A DNA stretch of 64,000 nt from Selenomonas sp. TAMA-11512 (GTDB taxonomy: Bacteria > Bacillota > Negativicutes > Selenomonadales > Selenomonadaceae). Position numbers and translations under genes: made by a program. Below are positions 16,865 to 25,659 of the stretch, one piece after another. The notes under the pieces are model-generated. The model saw only the letters and a program-made list of their open reading frames with translations. It was not told where the DNA came from and searched no databases. The stretch spans positions 372,001-436,000 of the forward strand of contig NZ_AP029018.1 of assembly GCF_037076525.1 (NCBI RefSeq). Reading direction: 5' to 3'. Numbering within the stretch: position 1 is the stretch's first letter; every line of letters starts with the position of its first letter.

Positions 16865-18259
16865 ATGGAAATCCTGGGAGCTTTGCTCATCTTGAGTCTC
16901 ATAGGGAATGCGGGGCTTTACACGGCAAGGCGTCGTATGCAGAAGAGATGCGGTATCGTCGAGGAGGAGCTGAGCCGGCTCCGCAACACCGATACGAATA
17001 CGGGGCTGCCGAATCGAAGATGGATGGAGTACGAAATCGACAAGCGGCTCATGGAGCTGTCGGAAGAGGAGCTTCGTAATCTATACGCGGTTGTCTTTCA
17101 GATTGCCGCCTACGGCGAGATTGACAGCATGCACGGCCGTGAGCTCAAGCACAAGCTCCTTCAAAGCATCTGGGAGAACGTGTCGGAAAATGTGGAAAGT
17201 ACAATCGCTGCCTGCACGCGTTCCGGCGCGGGGCAGGTCGTCGCGCTCATGAAAAAGGATGAGAAGGAGGAGCTCATTCACGATGTGCGTCGCATCGTCA
17301 AGCATGAGGAGTACCTTAAACTCGATGGTTCGCCCATCCGAGTCTCGATGAAAATCGGCATTCGCCGGATCGGAGAGAAGGGGCTTACCGCCAGTGAGGT
17401 GCTTGCCGATGCCGGACTGGCGGCGGAAGAAGCGCACACGGTTCGCGTCTTTGACGATGAACTCAAGGCGACGCGCGTGTTCCAGACACGCGTTGAGTCT
17501 CTGCTGGGTGACGGACTGCGACGGCAGGAGTTTCAGGTCTGGTACCAGCCGAAGTACGATATCCGCACGAAGAAGTGTGTCGGGGCGGAAGCGCTCGTGC
17601 GATGGGCCAGCGGATCTCTCGGATTTCTGTTCCCCGGTCAGTTCATCCGTGTATTCGAGCGCACGGGCTTCATCATGCAGCTTGACTACTATATGCTCGG
17701 CAATGTCATTCGGTTTCAGAAGAAGCGAAAAGAAGAGGGAAAGGAGATCGTTCCGATCTCGGTCAATCAGAGCCGCATCCACATGCAGGAGACGAAATAT
17801 CTGGAGCACATGAAAAGGCTTGCGAAATATTTCGGTGACGTGAGCTGCATCGAGCTTGAGCTCACGGAGACGGCGATTGACTTTTCCGGCCGCAAACAGC
17901 GCGATCATGCGATCGAGGTCGTACGCGATCTCCAGGATATCGGGTTTTCCATCTCGATGGATGATTTCGGCACGGGCTATTCCGATATCTCGCTGCTCAA
18001 TGAGCTGCCGCTGGATGTCGTCAAGCTGGACCGCACGATGCTCACGGCATCCGAGGACTCGGAGCGCATGCAGCTTGTCCTCAGGAAGGTCATCGAGCTC
18101 AGTGAGGGGCTCGGCATGAAGGTCCTCTGCGAGGGCATCGAGACGGTGGCGCAGGAGGAGCTTCTCCTGCGATGCGGATGCCGCTACGGGCAGGGGTTCC
18201 TCTATGGAAAGCCGATGCCGGCGGAGGAGTTTGAAGCGTTCCTCGATGCACATATATAA
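16865..18259 (+). CDS. c-di-GMP phosphodiesterase, degenerate GGDEF plus EAL
   Basis: A 464-residue protein: one N-terminal membrane helix (ILGALLILSLIGNAGLY), a short coiled segment, a GGDEF-like domain (about 35-205) and an EAL domain (about 215-460). The GGDEF signature is replaced by SGAGQ in CTRSGAGQVVAL, so cyclase activity is unlikely. The EAL domain keeps GAEALVRW, SVNQS, LELTETAI, DDFGTGYS, DVVKLDR, LCEGIETVAQ and QGFLYGKP, so it should hydrolyse c-di-GMP. The ATG at 16865 has only GGGTGG upstream, and a longer frame from 16754 has no site, so the start is uncertain. The 236 bp before the start show no clear element. It stands alone and fits a motile bacterium. Confidence 0.85.
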   Translation: MEILGALLILSLIGNAGLYTARRRMQKRCGIVEEELSRLRNTDTNTGLPNRRWMEYEIDKRLMELSEEELRNLYAVVFQIAAYGEIDSMHGRELKHKLLQSIWENVSENVESTIAACTRSGAGQVVALMKKDEKEELIHDVRRIVKHEEYLKLDGSPIRVSMKIGIRRIGEKGLTASEVLADAGLAAEEAHTVRVFDDELKATRVFQTRVESLLGDGLRRQEFQVWYQPKYDIRTKKCVGAEALVRWASGSLGFLFPGQFIRVFERTGFIMQLDYYMLGNVIRFQKKRKEEGKEIVPISVNQSRIHMQETKYLEHMKRLAKYFGDVSCIELELTETAIDFSGRKQRDHAIEVVRDLQDIGFSISMDDFGTGYSDISLLNELPLDVVKLDRTMLTASEDSERMQLVLRKVIELSEGLGMKVLCEGIETVAQEELLLRCGCRYGQGFLYGKPMPAEEFEAFLDAHI

Positions 18260-18268
18260 GGAATATGA

Positions 18269-18316
18269 AAAAGGGCAATGACAACATGTGAAATCATGCT
18301 GTCACTGCCCTTTTGG
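18269..18316. terminator. terminator between convergent genes
   Basis: AAAAGGGCA-A-TGACA (18269-18283) pairs with TGTCA-C-TGCCCTTTT (18300-18314), and can act on both strands. Confidence 0.8.
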
Positions 18317-18351
18317 GCTCGTTGTCAAATATTGGCTCGTTGTCAAATGTT
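18316..18351. repeat. 18-bp tandem duplication
   Basis: GGCTCGTTGTCAAATATT (18316-18333) is repeated directly with one change (18334-18351) in the intergenic space after the terminator. Confidence 0.8.
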
Positions 18352-18442
18352 GCGGCAGCCACCTGCTTGGATATGTCCGATCGGGGGCTTTTCTATGCTG
18401 CGGTATGGTAGTTTCTCTTCGTTCGGCAAAGACGGCCGGCAA

Positions 18443-19321
18443 TTACTTTCTTGCCAGTATGGTGACGGCGGCGAGAATAAAGGCTGCCCCGAGCAGCTCG
18501 ATGATGCCGAAGCTCATGCCGAGGAGGAACACGGAGAGGACGACGGCGGCGAGCGGCTCGAGAGCGGCGAGTGTGCCTGTCATCGTCGCGGAGATGTACT
18601 TGATGCTTTCGAGGTATGACCAGAAGGCGACGACCGTGCCGAAGATGATGACGTAGAGGAAGGCGAGAAGGGCCGAGGCGTCGAGCGTGCCGCGAAAATG
18701 CAGGGGATCGGCGATCGGTATGAGAAAGAGTCCGCCGAGGAACATCGACCAGCCGATGATGAGAGGAGAGCGGTATTTCAGGAGCAGGCCTTTGGGAGAG
18801 ATGACGTAAAACGCGGCCGCGAACGCCGAGGCGATGCCCCAGAGAACGGCGGGGAGAGGAATGGCAAGCGCGTCCGTGCGGCCGTGTGTGACGAGGAGGA
18901 ACGTGCCGATGAGGGCAAGAGCGACGCAGAAGAGCTCCTTGAAGCGGGGAAGACGCTGCGAGGCAAGAGCGGTCCAGAAGACGATCAGGATCGGCATCGT
19001 GAACTGGAGTATGCTTGCCGCCGCCGCGTTTCCGTAGTAGATGGATAGGAAATACGTATACTGCGCCCCCATCATGCCGAAGATGCCGAAGGTGACGAGA
19101 AGGGCGGCATCCCTTTTATCGCGCCAGACGGAAAACGTGCCGCCGCGGCTTTTGAGGGCGTCGATGGTCAGGAGGATGAAACCGGCGGTGAGCATACGCA
19201 TGCAGACGAGCCAGTCGGGAGAAAAACTCTTGTCATGGAGAATATATTGCCCCGCGACGCCCGATCCGCCCCAGAAGAGCGCGCCGATCGAGACGAGGAG
19301 GAGGCCTTTTTTCTGATTGTC
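18443..19321 (-). CDS. EamA/DMT-family transporter
   Basis: A 292-residue inner membrane protein with ten predicted helices in two EamA repeats; the first begins GLLLVSIGALFWGGSGVAGQ and the second AIPLPAVLWGIASAFAAAFYV. Family members export metabolites or amino acids; the substrate is not predictable. The TTG at 19321 (MDNQKKGLLLV) puts the start right before helix 1 with AAAAGGA 12 bases upstream. An in-frame GTG at 19399 is an alternative, and a possible promoter (TATAAT at about 19475) would allow it. The gene converges with the EAL gene. A second DMT protein, RarD, lies at 24.6 kb. Confidence 0.85.
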   Translation of the reverse strand, partial: DNQKKGLLLVSIGALFWGGSGVAGQYILHDKSFSPDWLVCMRMLTAGFILLTIDALKSRGGTFSVWRDKRDAALLVTFGIFGMMGAQYTYFLSIYYGNAAAASILQFTMPILIVFWTALASQRLPRFKELFCVALALIGTFLLVTHGRTDALAIPLPAVLWGIASAFAAAFYVISPKGLLLKYRSPLIIGWSMFLGGLFLIPIADPLHFRGTLDASALLAFLYVIIFGTVVAFWSYLESIKYISATMTGTLAALEPLAAVVLSVFLLGMSFGIIELLGAAFILAAVTILARK

Positions 19322-19663
19322 CAAGATGAATCTACGTCCTTTTCCGGGGAGCTGCCGTGCGGCTCCGCCGCTTCGCGCAGGCAAGGATTTCCTCGGCACC
19401 GAGGATCCCGTGCGCCGTGCGTATGGCGAAGGCCGCCGCTCTTGCGTTCCCGCGACATTTGTATTATCATGAGATTATAACCCAATTGTGCAAGTTTTGC
19501 CATAGGCAAAATATTTCAAAAGCGCGTTGTCCTATTTGCAGGATGCTTGCCTTGCGGCAGGTGGAGCATGGCAAACGGGCCGAGCTCGCGCCGGCAGGAG
19601 CGCACGTCATGCAGCCGAGGGTATGCACCTGCCGTCGAGGTTGTGCAGCCGACAGCTGCCGTA

Positions 19664-19692
19664 TTGCAATCCGCCGGCCGTTGCGCTATCAT
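19664..19692 (+). promoter_or_regulatory. promoter of trpB
   Basis: TTGCAA (19664-19669), 17 bp, TATCAT (19687-19692), with a leader of about 30 nt and AGGAGG before the ATG. The 400 bp between the divergent EamA gene and trpB otherwise hold nothing I recognise. Confidence 0.6.
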
Positions 19693-19730
19693 AGGGAAAA
19701 GACGATTCATCGACGACATAGGAGGCTTTT

Positions 19731-20954
19731 ATGGACTTTCAACGCTATCTCAAGGAATACCCGAACGCGGAGGGTCGGTTCGGCAGCTATGGCGGGGTGT
19801 ATCTGCCGCCGGAGCTCGAGCCGGCGTTTCGTGATATCACGGAGGCGTATCGGACGATTTGCCACTCTTCCCAGTTTGTGAGCGAGCTGCGCCGCATCCG
19901 CAGGGAGTTTCAGGGGCGTCCGACGCCGGTCTATCACTGCGAGCGGCTCTCGCGCAAGATCGGCAAGTGCCAGATCTATCTGAAGCGCGAGGATCTCAAC
20001 CACTCGGGCGCGCACAAGCTCAATCACTGCATGGGTGAGGGGCTGCTCGCGAAGTTTCTCGGCAAGAAGCGCATCATCGCCGAGACGGGCGCGGGACAGC
20101 ACGGCGTCGCGCTCGCGACGGCGGCGGCGTTTTTCGGCCTGGACTGCACGATTTACATGGGTGCGGTCGACATCAAAAAGCAGGCGCCGAACGTCGCACG
20201 CATGAAGATCCTCGGCGCGAACGTCGTCCCTGTCGAGCATGGCGCGCAGACGCTCAAAGAGGCGGTCGACGCGGCGTTTGAAGACTATCTCGCGAACTAC
20301 GAGGATACGATCTACTGCATCGGCTCGGTCGTAGGCCCGCATCCGTTCCCGATGATGGTGCGTGACTTCCAGATGGTCGTCGGCGTGGAGGCGCGCGAGC
20401 AGTTCCAGGATATGATGGGCTTCCTTCCGGATGTCGTCACGGCGTGTGTCGGCGGCGGCAGCAACGCAATCGGCATGTTCACTGCGTTCCTTGCCGATCC
20501 CGTCGAGATCGTCGGCGTCGAGCCGCTCGGACGCGGCGGCAAGCTCGGCGATCACGCGGCATCGATCACGTACGGCGAGAAGGGCATGATGCACGGGTTT
20601 GACAGCATCGTACTCAAGGACGCGGCGGGCGAGCCCGCGCCTGTCTACTCGATCGCAAGCGGTCTCGACTATCCGTCGGTCGGTCCGGAGCACGCCTTCC
20701 TCCATGAGGTCGGCCGCGTGAACTACGAGGCTGTCACCGATGAGGAAGCGGTTGACGCGTTCTTCAAGCTCTCGCGCTATGAGGGCATCATCCCCGCTCT
20801 GGAAAGCTCCCACGCTGTCGCCTACGCGATGCGCCGCGCGAAGGAGATGCAGACGGGCTCCATCCTCGTCAACCTCTCCGGACGCGGGGACAAGGATCTC
20901 GACTACGTGATCGAGAACTACGGATACGGGGAGAAGTATAAGGACTTCGTATAA
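19731..20954 (+). CDS. trpB: tryptophan synthase beta chain
   Basis: A 407-residue PLP enzyme joining indole and serine to give tryptophan. The PLP lysine is in [15 protein letters not shown] (Lys about 92), the catalytic Glu in AETGAGQHG, and the phosphate-binding loop in [12 protein letters not shown]. Length and motifs fit the classical TrpB1 type. AGGAGG lies five bases before the ATG. Remarkably it is alone: no trpA or other trp gene is in the window, and it has its own promoter and terminator. It may pair with a TrpA encoded elsewhere or salvage indole. Confidence 0.96.
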   Translation: MDFQRYLKEYPNAEGRFGSYGGVYLPPELEPAFRDITEAYRTICHSSQFVSELRRIRREFQGRPTPVYHCERLSRKIGKCQIYLKREDLNHSGAHKLNHCMGEGLLAKFLGKKRIIAETGAGQHGVALATAAAFFGLDCTIYMGAVDIKKQAPNVARMKILGANVVPVEHGAQTLKEAVDAAFEDYLANYEDTIYCIGSVVGPHPFPMMVRDFQMVVGVEAREQFQDMMGFLPDVVTACVGGGSNAIGMFTAFLADPVEIVGVEPLGRGGKLGDHAASITYGEKGMMHGFDSIVLKDAAGEPAPVYSIASGLDYPSVGPEHAFLHEVGRVNYEAVTDEEAVDAFFKLSRYEGIIPALESSHAVAYAMRRAKEMQTGSILVNLSGRGDKDLDYVIENYGYGEKYKDFV

Positions 20955-20975
20955 TCCTGCGGCAAAGGAAATGTA

Positions 20976-21018
20976 AAGGAATCTCCCGCGTCCCATGCGG
21001 ATGCGGGAGATTCCTTTT
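20976..21018 (+). terminator. terminator of trpB
   Basis: AAGGAATCTCCCGC (20976-20989) pairs perfectly with GCGGGAGATTCCTT (21003-21016), followed by TTTTG. Confidence 0.93.
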
Positions 21019-21251
21019 GTGCGGATCATGCCTATTATACTTGTATTTTTTTGTATTTCAAGGTATATTCTATTAGGTCGGAAAATTTTATATTTTATAA
21101 GGAATCGCTGTATATCGGAACGGCGGCAGGTTCATCCGTCTTACCGAATATGCCCTTATGATGTGTTTTTACAGTTTGTGCTTCGAAATCATGGGCGAAA
21201 TACCCGTGATATAAGCAGGCGTATTTTTTTTCACGAAAGGATGAAAACTGC
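21019..21251 (+). other. AT-rich leader of the nhaC-pdxK unit
   Basis: This 230-bp stretch has no gene. It holds an AT-rich segment, a partial likeness to the dispersed element (AAGGAATCGCTG at about 21098), and a hairpin ATCATGGG/CCCGTGAT (about 21187-21211) followed downstream by a run of eight T at about 21224, which could act as an attenuator. I cannot match it to a known riboswitch. Confidence 0.4.
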
Positions 21252-22766
21252 ATGGCAGAGACCGCATGGTCGGTTTTACCTCCGCTCATTACGATTGTGT
21301 TGGCATTGGCCACGAAAGAAGTCTATATGTCGCTGCTGATCGGTATTTTTTCAGGCGCTTTGCTCTATACGGAGTTTAACTTCCTGGGCGCGATTTTGGC
21401 GATGTTTGCCGTCATGGAGGCAAAGGTCGGAGCGAACGTCAATATCCTCGTATTTCTTGTCATTCTCGGCATCCTCGTTGCCGCCATCACGCGCTCGGGG
21501 GCTACGAAGGCGTATGGCGCATGGGCGGCGAAGGTCATTGTCGGACCAAAGAGCGCGCTTCTCGTCACGGCGTTTCTCGGCATCGTGATATTCATTGACG
21601 ACTACTTCAACTGTCTCACGGTCGGCACGGTCATGCGGCCGATCACGGACAAATTCAAAATCGCGCGCACGAAGCTCGCGTATGTGATTGACGCGACGGC
21701 GGCGCCGATCTGCATTCTCGCGCCGGTCTCTTCGTGGGCGGCTGCGGTCGGCTCATCGCTCCCGGAAGGGAGCAACATCGACGGGTTTGCTCTCTTTTTG
21801 CAGACGATACCGTTTAATTTCTATGCGATTTTGACTATTCTCTTCATGTTCTTCATCGTTTGGTCGGGCAGGGACTTCTCCGAGATGGCGAAGTCTGTCG
21901 GCAAGAACAGGGAGCATTTCTACATCCCGCCGGAGTACGCCGAGGTGAGCGAGGAGAAGATCAAGGGGCACGGCACGATCTATGACCTTCTGCTGCCGCT
22001 TTTCGTGCTCATCGCCGCCTGCATCTACGCCATGCTCTACACGGGCGGCATCCATGAGGGAAAGTCGATCGCGGAGGCGTTTGCCGACTGCAATTCATCG
22101 AAGTCGCTCGTCCTCGGGTCCTTTATCGCGTTCCTCTTTACGGCTGTTTCCTATCTTACACGCCGTGTAGTGAAGTTCGATGATTTTTGTCAGAGCTTCA
22201 TCCTCGGCTTCAAGGCGATGACGCCGGCACTCTTCATCCTATGTCTGGCGTGGACGCTCTCGGGTATCTGCAGCGAGGAGTACTTGAACCTCGGCGGCTA
22301 TGTCGGCACAGTCGTCAGTGAGCACGCGGAGGTCATCGCATTTCTGCCGCCGATCTTCTTCCTCGTGGCCTCGGGGCTTGCCTTCGCGACGGGGACTTCG
22401 TGGGGCACGTTCGGCATCCTCATACCGATTGCGGTTGCGATCGTCGGCGCGGAGGGCTCGGCGCTTGTCATCTGCGTGGCGGCGACGCTTGCCGGCGCGG
22501 TTGCCGGTGATCATGCGTCTCCGATTTCGGATACGACCATACTGGCCTCCGCCGGCGCGCAGTGCCATCACATCGATCATGTCCAGACGCAGATTCCCTA
22601 TGTCCTTACGGTCGGTCTCGCGAGCTTTGCCGGCTATCTGACAAGCGGGATAACGGGGAACGGATGGATGGGGCTGGCCGTCTCTTTGGGATGTCTCGCC
22701 GTCATCATGGCGGTGGTTTACAGCAAGGTGCGGGACGCCGACGCTCTTGAAAGGAGCGATACATGA
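21252..22766 (+). CDS. NhaC-family Na+/H+ antiporter or sodium-coupled carrier
   Basis: A 504-residue inner membrane protein with 11-12 helices. Family features include FLGIVIFIDDYFNCLTVG near residues 112-130 and SGLAFATGTSWGTFGILIPIA with AGDHASPISDTTILAS near 375-440. NhaC relatives exchange Na+ or H+ for protons or organic acids (the malate-lactate and tyrosine carriers belong here), so the substrate is open. GAAAGGATG lies upstream of the ATG. Its stop overlaps the pyridoxamine kinase start (ATGATGA arrangement), so the two are translationally coupled. Confidence 0.88.
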   Translation: MAETAWSVLPPLITIVLALATKEVYMSLLIGIFSGALLYTEFNFLGAILAMFAVMEAKVGANVNILVFLVILGILVAAITRSGATKAYGAWAAKVIVGPKSALLVTAFLGIVIFIDDYFNCLTVGTVMRPITDKFKIARTKLAYVIDATAAPICILAPVSSWAAAVGSSLPEGSNIDGFALFLQTIPFNFYAILTILFMFFIVWSGRDFSEMAKSVGKNREHFYIPPEYAEVSEEKIKGHGTIYDLLLPLFVLIAACIYAMLYTGGIHEGKSIAEAFADCNSSKSLVLGSFIAFLFTAVSYLTRRVVKFDDFCQSFILGFKAMTPALFILCLAWTLSGICSEEYLNLGGYVGTVVSEHAEVIAFLPPIFFLVASGLAFATGTSWGTFGILIPIAVAIVGAEGSALVICVAATLAGAVAGDHASPISDTTILASAGAQCHHIDHVQTQIPYVLTVGLASFAGYLTSGITGNGWMGLAVSLGCLAVIMAVVYSKVRDADALERSDT

Positions 22767-23590
22767 TGAAAAGGCAAAAGCGGCTTGCCGTCATCAACGA
22801 TCTGTCGGGCTTCGGACGCTGCTCGCTGACCGTCGAGCTGCCGCTCATCTCGGCGCTCAAGGTCGTGGCGTGCCCGTTTCCCACAGCGATACTGTCGGTG
22901 CATACCGCGTGGCCGGATTTTTATCTCGACGATTACACGGAGCGCATGCGCCCGTATATGGAGAACTGGAAGCGGAACGGCATCACATTTGACGGCGTCT
23001 TGACGGGCTTCTTCGGCTCGACGGAGCAGATTCAAATCGTCGTCGACTTTCTGAAGGACTTCAAAAAGGACGATACGATGTTCTTTTTTGACCCTGTGAT
23101 GGGAGACAACGGGCGCATTTACCCTTCCTATACGAAGGAGATGTGCCGCGCGATGCGTGAGCTCCTGCATCATGCGGATATCGTCCTGCCGAATCTCACT
23201 GAGGCGTGTGAACTCTTGGATCGCGGCTATCCGGCGGGCGTCATCTCCGACGCGGAACTGTTGGACATGGCGGCGGAACTCACCGCAAGGGGGGCAAAGG
23301 CGGCGGTCGTGACAGGCGTGCCCGATGAAGAGGGCGATTTGCGCATCGTCATTCATGAGGCGGGACGGGGCAGTATCCTCCGCACGGAACAGCTCGGCAA
23401 CGAGATCACGGGAACGGGCGACGCGTTTGCCGCCATCGTCTCGGCGAGCGTACTTCAAGGGGAGGACCTGACACATGCCGTACAGAAGGCGATGAACTTC
23501 ATCTCCAAAACCATGCGCTATGCGGAAGAAATCGGGATCACTCGCCCGTACGGGCTTCCGTTTGAAGAGTATCTGACGGAACTGAAATAA
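22763..23590 (+). CDS. pdxK: pyridoxamine/pyridoxal kinase
   Basis: A 275-residue ribokinase-fold enzyme that phosphorylates B6 vitamers to give PLP precursors. N-terminal INDLSGFGRCSLT, the substrate region FPTAILSVHTAWP, DPVMGDNGRIYP, and the C-terminal anion-hole motif ITGTGDAFAA are all present; the Asp of GTGD is the catalytic base. It overlaps the nhaC-like gene by four bases, after GAAAGGAG. The coupling to a transporter suggests B6 or an amine/amino acid substrate, but that is inference. trpB just upstream needs PLP, although it is separately transcribed. Confidence 0.93.
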   Translation: MMKRQKRLAVINDLSGFGRCSLTVELPLISALKVVACPFPTAILSVHTAWPDFYLDDYTERMRPYMENWKRNGITFDGVLTGFFGSTEQIQIVVDFLKDFKKDDTMFFFDPVMGDNGRIYPSYTKEMCRAMRELLHHADIVLPNLTEACELLDRGYPAGVISDAELLDMAAELTARGAKAAVVTGVPDEEGDLRIVIHEAGRGSILRTEQLGNEITGTGDAFAAIVSASVLQGEDLTHAVQKAMNFISKTMRYAEEIGITRPYGLPFEEYLTELK

Positions 23591-23655
23591 GCCGCACGGT
23601 ATGCGTCTTGTCTTTTTCGCCGGAGTATATGCGGATGAGGAGAGGGGATGAACGC

Positions 23656-24321
23656 ATGATTATCTATGGCACTGCCGAGGGCGGAAAATATATCCCCATC
23701 GACAAATATCTGAAGACGTTTCCCGAGGGGAAGCACAATCTCTATGTGAACATCACGAATCAATGCAACTGCGCATGCACCTTCTGTCTGCGCAGCATGA
23801 AGGAGATGCGGGAGGATGCCTCGCTCTGGCTCCGCGGGAAGGAGCCGAGCGTCGGCGAGGTCAAGTCTCTTCTTGACACGGTTGCGTGGGGCCGGATCAA
23901 GGAGGTCGTCTTTGTCGGCTTCGGAGAGCCGACGATGCGTCTCGCCGATCTCGTCGAGCTCATCACCTATGTGAAGCGGCATCATCCGGAGGTAAAAACC
24001 CGTCTCAACACGAACGGCCTTTCCGATCTCGCCTATGGACGTGACACCTCGAAGGACTTTGCGGGTCATATTCTCGATACGGTCTCTATCAGCCTCAACG
24101 CGTCCAATGCGGAGAGATACCTCGAACTGACCCGATCCGTGTACGGAATCCGGTCTTTCACCGCGATGCTCGACTTTGCCGAGCATATGAAAGCCTATGT
24201 GCCGAACGTCGTCTTAACGATCGTCGATGAGGTCGAAGGGCCGGAGGAGATCGAGCGATGCAGGAAAATCTGCGCCGACCGAGGGCTCACCCTGCGCGTA
24301 CGGCCGTATGAGGCGAATTAA
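23656..24321 (+). CDS. radical SAM protein, TatD-associated type
   Basis: A 221-residue radical SAM protein. The iron-sulphur motif CxxxCxxC is in QCNCACTFCLRSM near residue 40, GFGEPTMR is the SAM-binding GGE-like motif, and RLNTNGL and TVSISLNASNAE follow. It matches the short radical SAM family often encoded beside tatD; here no tatD gene is adjacent. The reaction is unknown. The ATG at 23656 follows GAGGAGAGGGG. Its stop codon TAA is supplied by the first bases (TTAAGG) of the dispersed repeat element, so the insertion may have altered the original C-terminus. Confidence 0.85.
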   Translation: MIIYGTAEGGKYIPIDKYLKTFPEGKHNLYVNITNQCNCACTFCLRSMKEMREDASLWLRGKEPSVGEVKSLLDTVAWGRIKEVVFVGFGEPTMRLADLVELITYVKRHHPEVKTRLNTNGLSDLAYGRDTSKDFAGHILDTVSISLNASNAERYLELTRSVYGIRSFTAMLDFAEHMKAYVPNVVLTIVDEVEGPEEIERCRKICADRGLTLRVRPYEAN

Positions 24322-24483
24322 GGAAACACTGATAAATTCAGCCCGATCATCTTGGTGCATCTTTTCCGCCCGCACTTCGGCGTCAAATCCTCCACAGAGC
24401 ACCACTCTGCGTCCGGTTTGCCACCTTGTTCGGACGAAAAATCTACACCAATCTGACAGACTTCATTTTATCAGCGTTTCCTT
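24318..24483. repeat. dispersed inverted-repeat element, 166-bp long form
   Basis: Ends TTAAGGAAACACTGATAAA (24318-24336) and TTTATCAGCGTTTCCTT (about 24466-24482) are inverted. The last 30 bases (TCTGACAGACTTCATTTTATC then AGCGTTTCC) are the complement of the short copies at 9581 and 27301, so the short copies look like internal deletions of this form. No complete gene lies inside. Confidence 0.75.
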
Positions 24484-24584
24484 CAGACCGCGCTTTGAGC
24501 GCCGGCGGCTTGTGTGACGGCTGTGACGGCGCGGATCGGTCGCGTCGGAAACGCGCTTGTATATGCGGCTGAGAAAGGGAAGCT

Positions 24585-25469
24585 ATGACTGCATTTCAAA
24601 AGGGAACGATCGCGATCTTCGCGACGTATGTGATGTGGGGATTCTTCCCGCTCTATTGGCGTCTGATGGAGAGCGTGGACTCGATGGAGATCCTCGCGCA
24701 GCGCATGGTCTGGTGCTTTATCTTCATGCTCTTTGTCATTACGGCAAAGCGGAGCCGGCACGGACTTGCCGATGCGTGCCGCGGCCTTCTGCGGCAGCGT
24801 ACGAGAATGCTGGCGCTCTTTTCGGCGGCAATTTTTATCAGTCTCAACTGGCTGACGTTCATTTGGGCGGTCAATCACGACCACGTGGTGGACTGCGGCA
24901 TAGGCTACTACATCAATCCGCTCGTGACGATCGCCTTCGGCGTCATCTTCTTCCGCGAGCGTCTGACGCCGACGAAGAAGCTCTGCATCGTGCTCGCCGC
25001 AATCGGGATTTTCATCATGACGGTGCAGACGGGGACGCTGCCGTACATCGCGCCTGTACTGGCGTTTACGTTCGGCGCCTACGGCGCGGTAAAGAAGAAG
25101 CTGCAGATGAACCCGATTCACAGCATCATGCTGGAGACGGCGATTCTCGCGCCGATCGCGCTCCTTTACAGCGTGTATCTCATCAAAGGGCAGGTCAGCA
25201 CGATTGACTTTGACGATGTGCCGCTGCTCTTTGTCATCGCGGGCATGGGGGCGGTCACGACGGTGCCGCTCATGCTGTTCTCCTACGGGGCGAATCTCCT
25301 GCCTCTGAACGTCATCGGATTTTTGCAGTACATCAGTCCGACACTGCAGCTCCTCCTGGGAATATTTTTCTTTCAGGAGCCGTTCACGGTGCCGCAGTTT
25401 GCCGCCATGTCGTTCATCTGGGCGGCGCTCTTGCTGTTTACGCTGTCGGAGAGTCTGCGGCACCGATGA
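24585..25469 (+). CDS. rarD: RarD family EamA transporter
   Basis: A 294-residue inner membrane protein with ten helices in two EamA repeats. The N-terminus GTIAIFATYVMWGFFPLYWRLM and the central NWLTFIWAVNHDHVVDCGIGYYINPL are characteristic of RarD, the DMT subfamily named from a chloramphenicol-sensitivity phenotype. The substrate is unknown. GAAAGGGAAG precedes the ATG. It is preceded by the 166-bp repeat and followed by the promoter of the dha operon. Confidence 0.9.
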   Translation: MTAFQKGTIAIFATYVMWGFFPLYWRLMESVDSMEILAQRMVWCFIFMLFVITAKRSRHGLADACRGLLRQRTRMLALFSAAIFISLNWLTFIWAVNHDHVVDCGIGYYINPLVTIAFGVIFFRERLTPTKKLCIVLAAIGIFIMTVQTGTLPYIAPVLAFTFGAYGAVKKKLQMNPIHSIMLETAILAPIALLYSVYLIKGQVSTIDFDDVPLLFVIAGMGAVTTVPLMLFSYGANLLPLNVIGFLQYISPTLQLLLGIFFFQEPFTVPQFAAMSFIWAALLLFTLSESLRHR

Positions 25470-25534
25470 CGGACTTGCGGAAACAGCGCGGCGGCAATCG
25501 CTCATTCGCGAGCGGTGCGTCCGAAGATTTCGTG

Positions 25535-25563
25535 TTGTTTTTCCAGGCGCACCTTGCTATACT
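25535..25563 (+). promoter_or_regulatory. promoter of dhaKLM
   Basis: TTGTTT (25535-25540), 17 bp, TATACT (25558-25563) with TGC extended -10, about 95 bp before dhaK. Confidence 0.65.
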
Positions 25564-25659
25564 ACAAGAATGGAAGATGGCGAAGCGCATATATATGCGT
25601 ACTCGCGGGAGACGGTGCGGGAGCCGAAGGCGCCTGCACAGCGGATAAGGAGGGGCATT

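Noticed and set aside
21019-21251. Lysine or other known riboswitch before the NhaC-type gene
   Set aside because: I could not find any conserved riboswitch core sequences; only a modest hairpin and a T-run are present.
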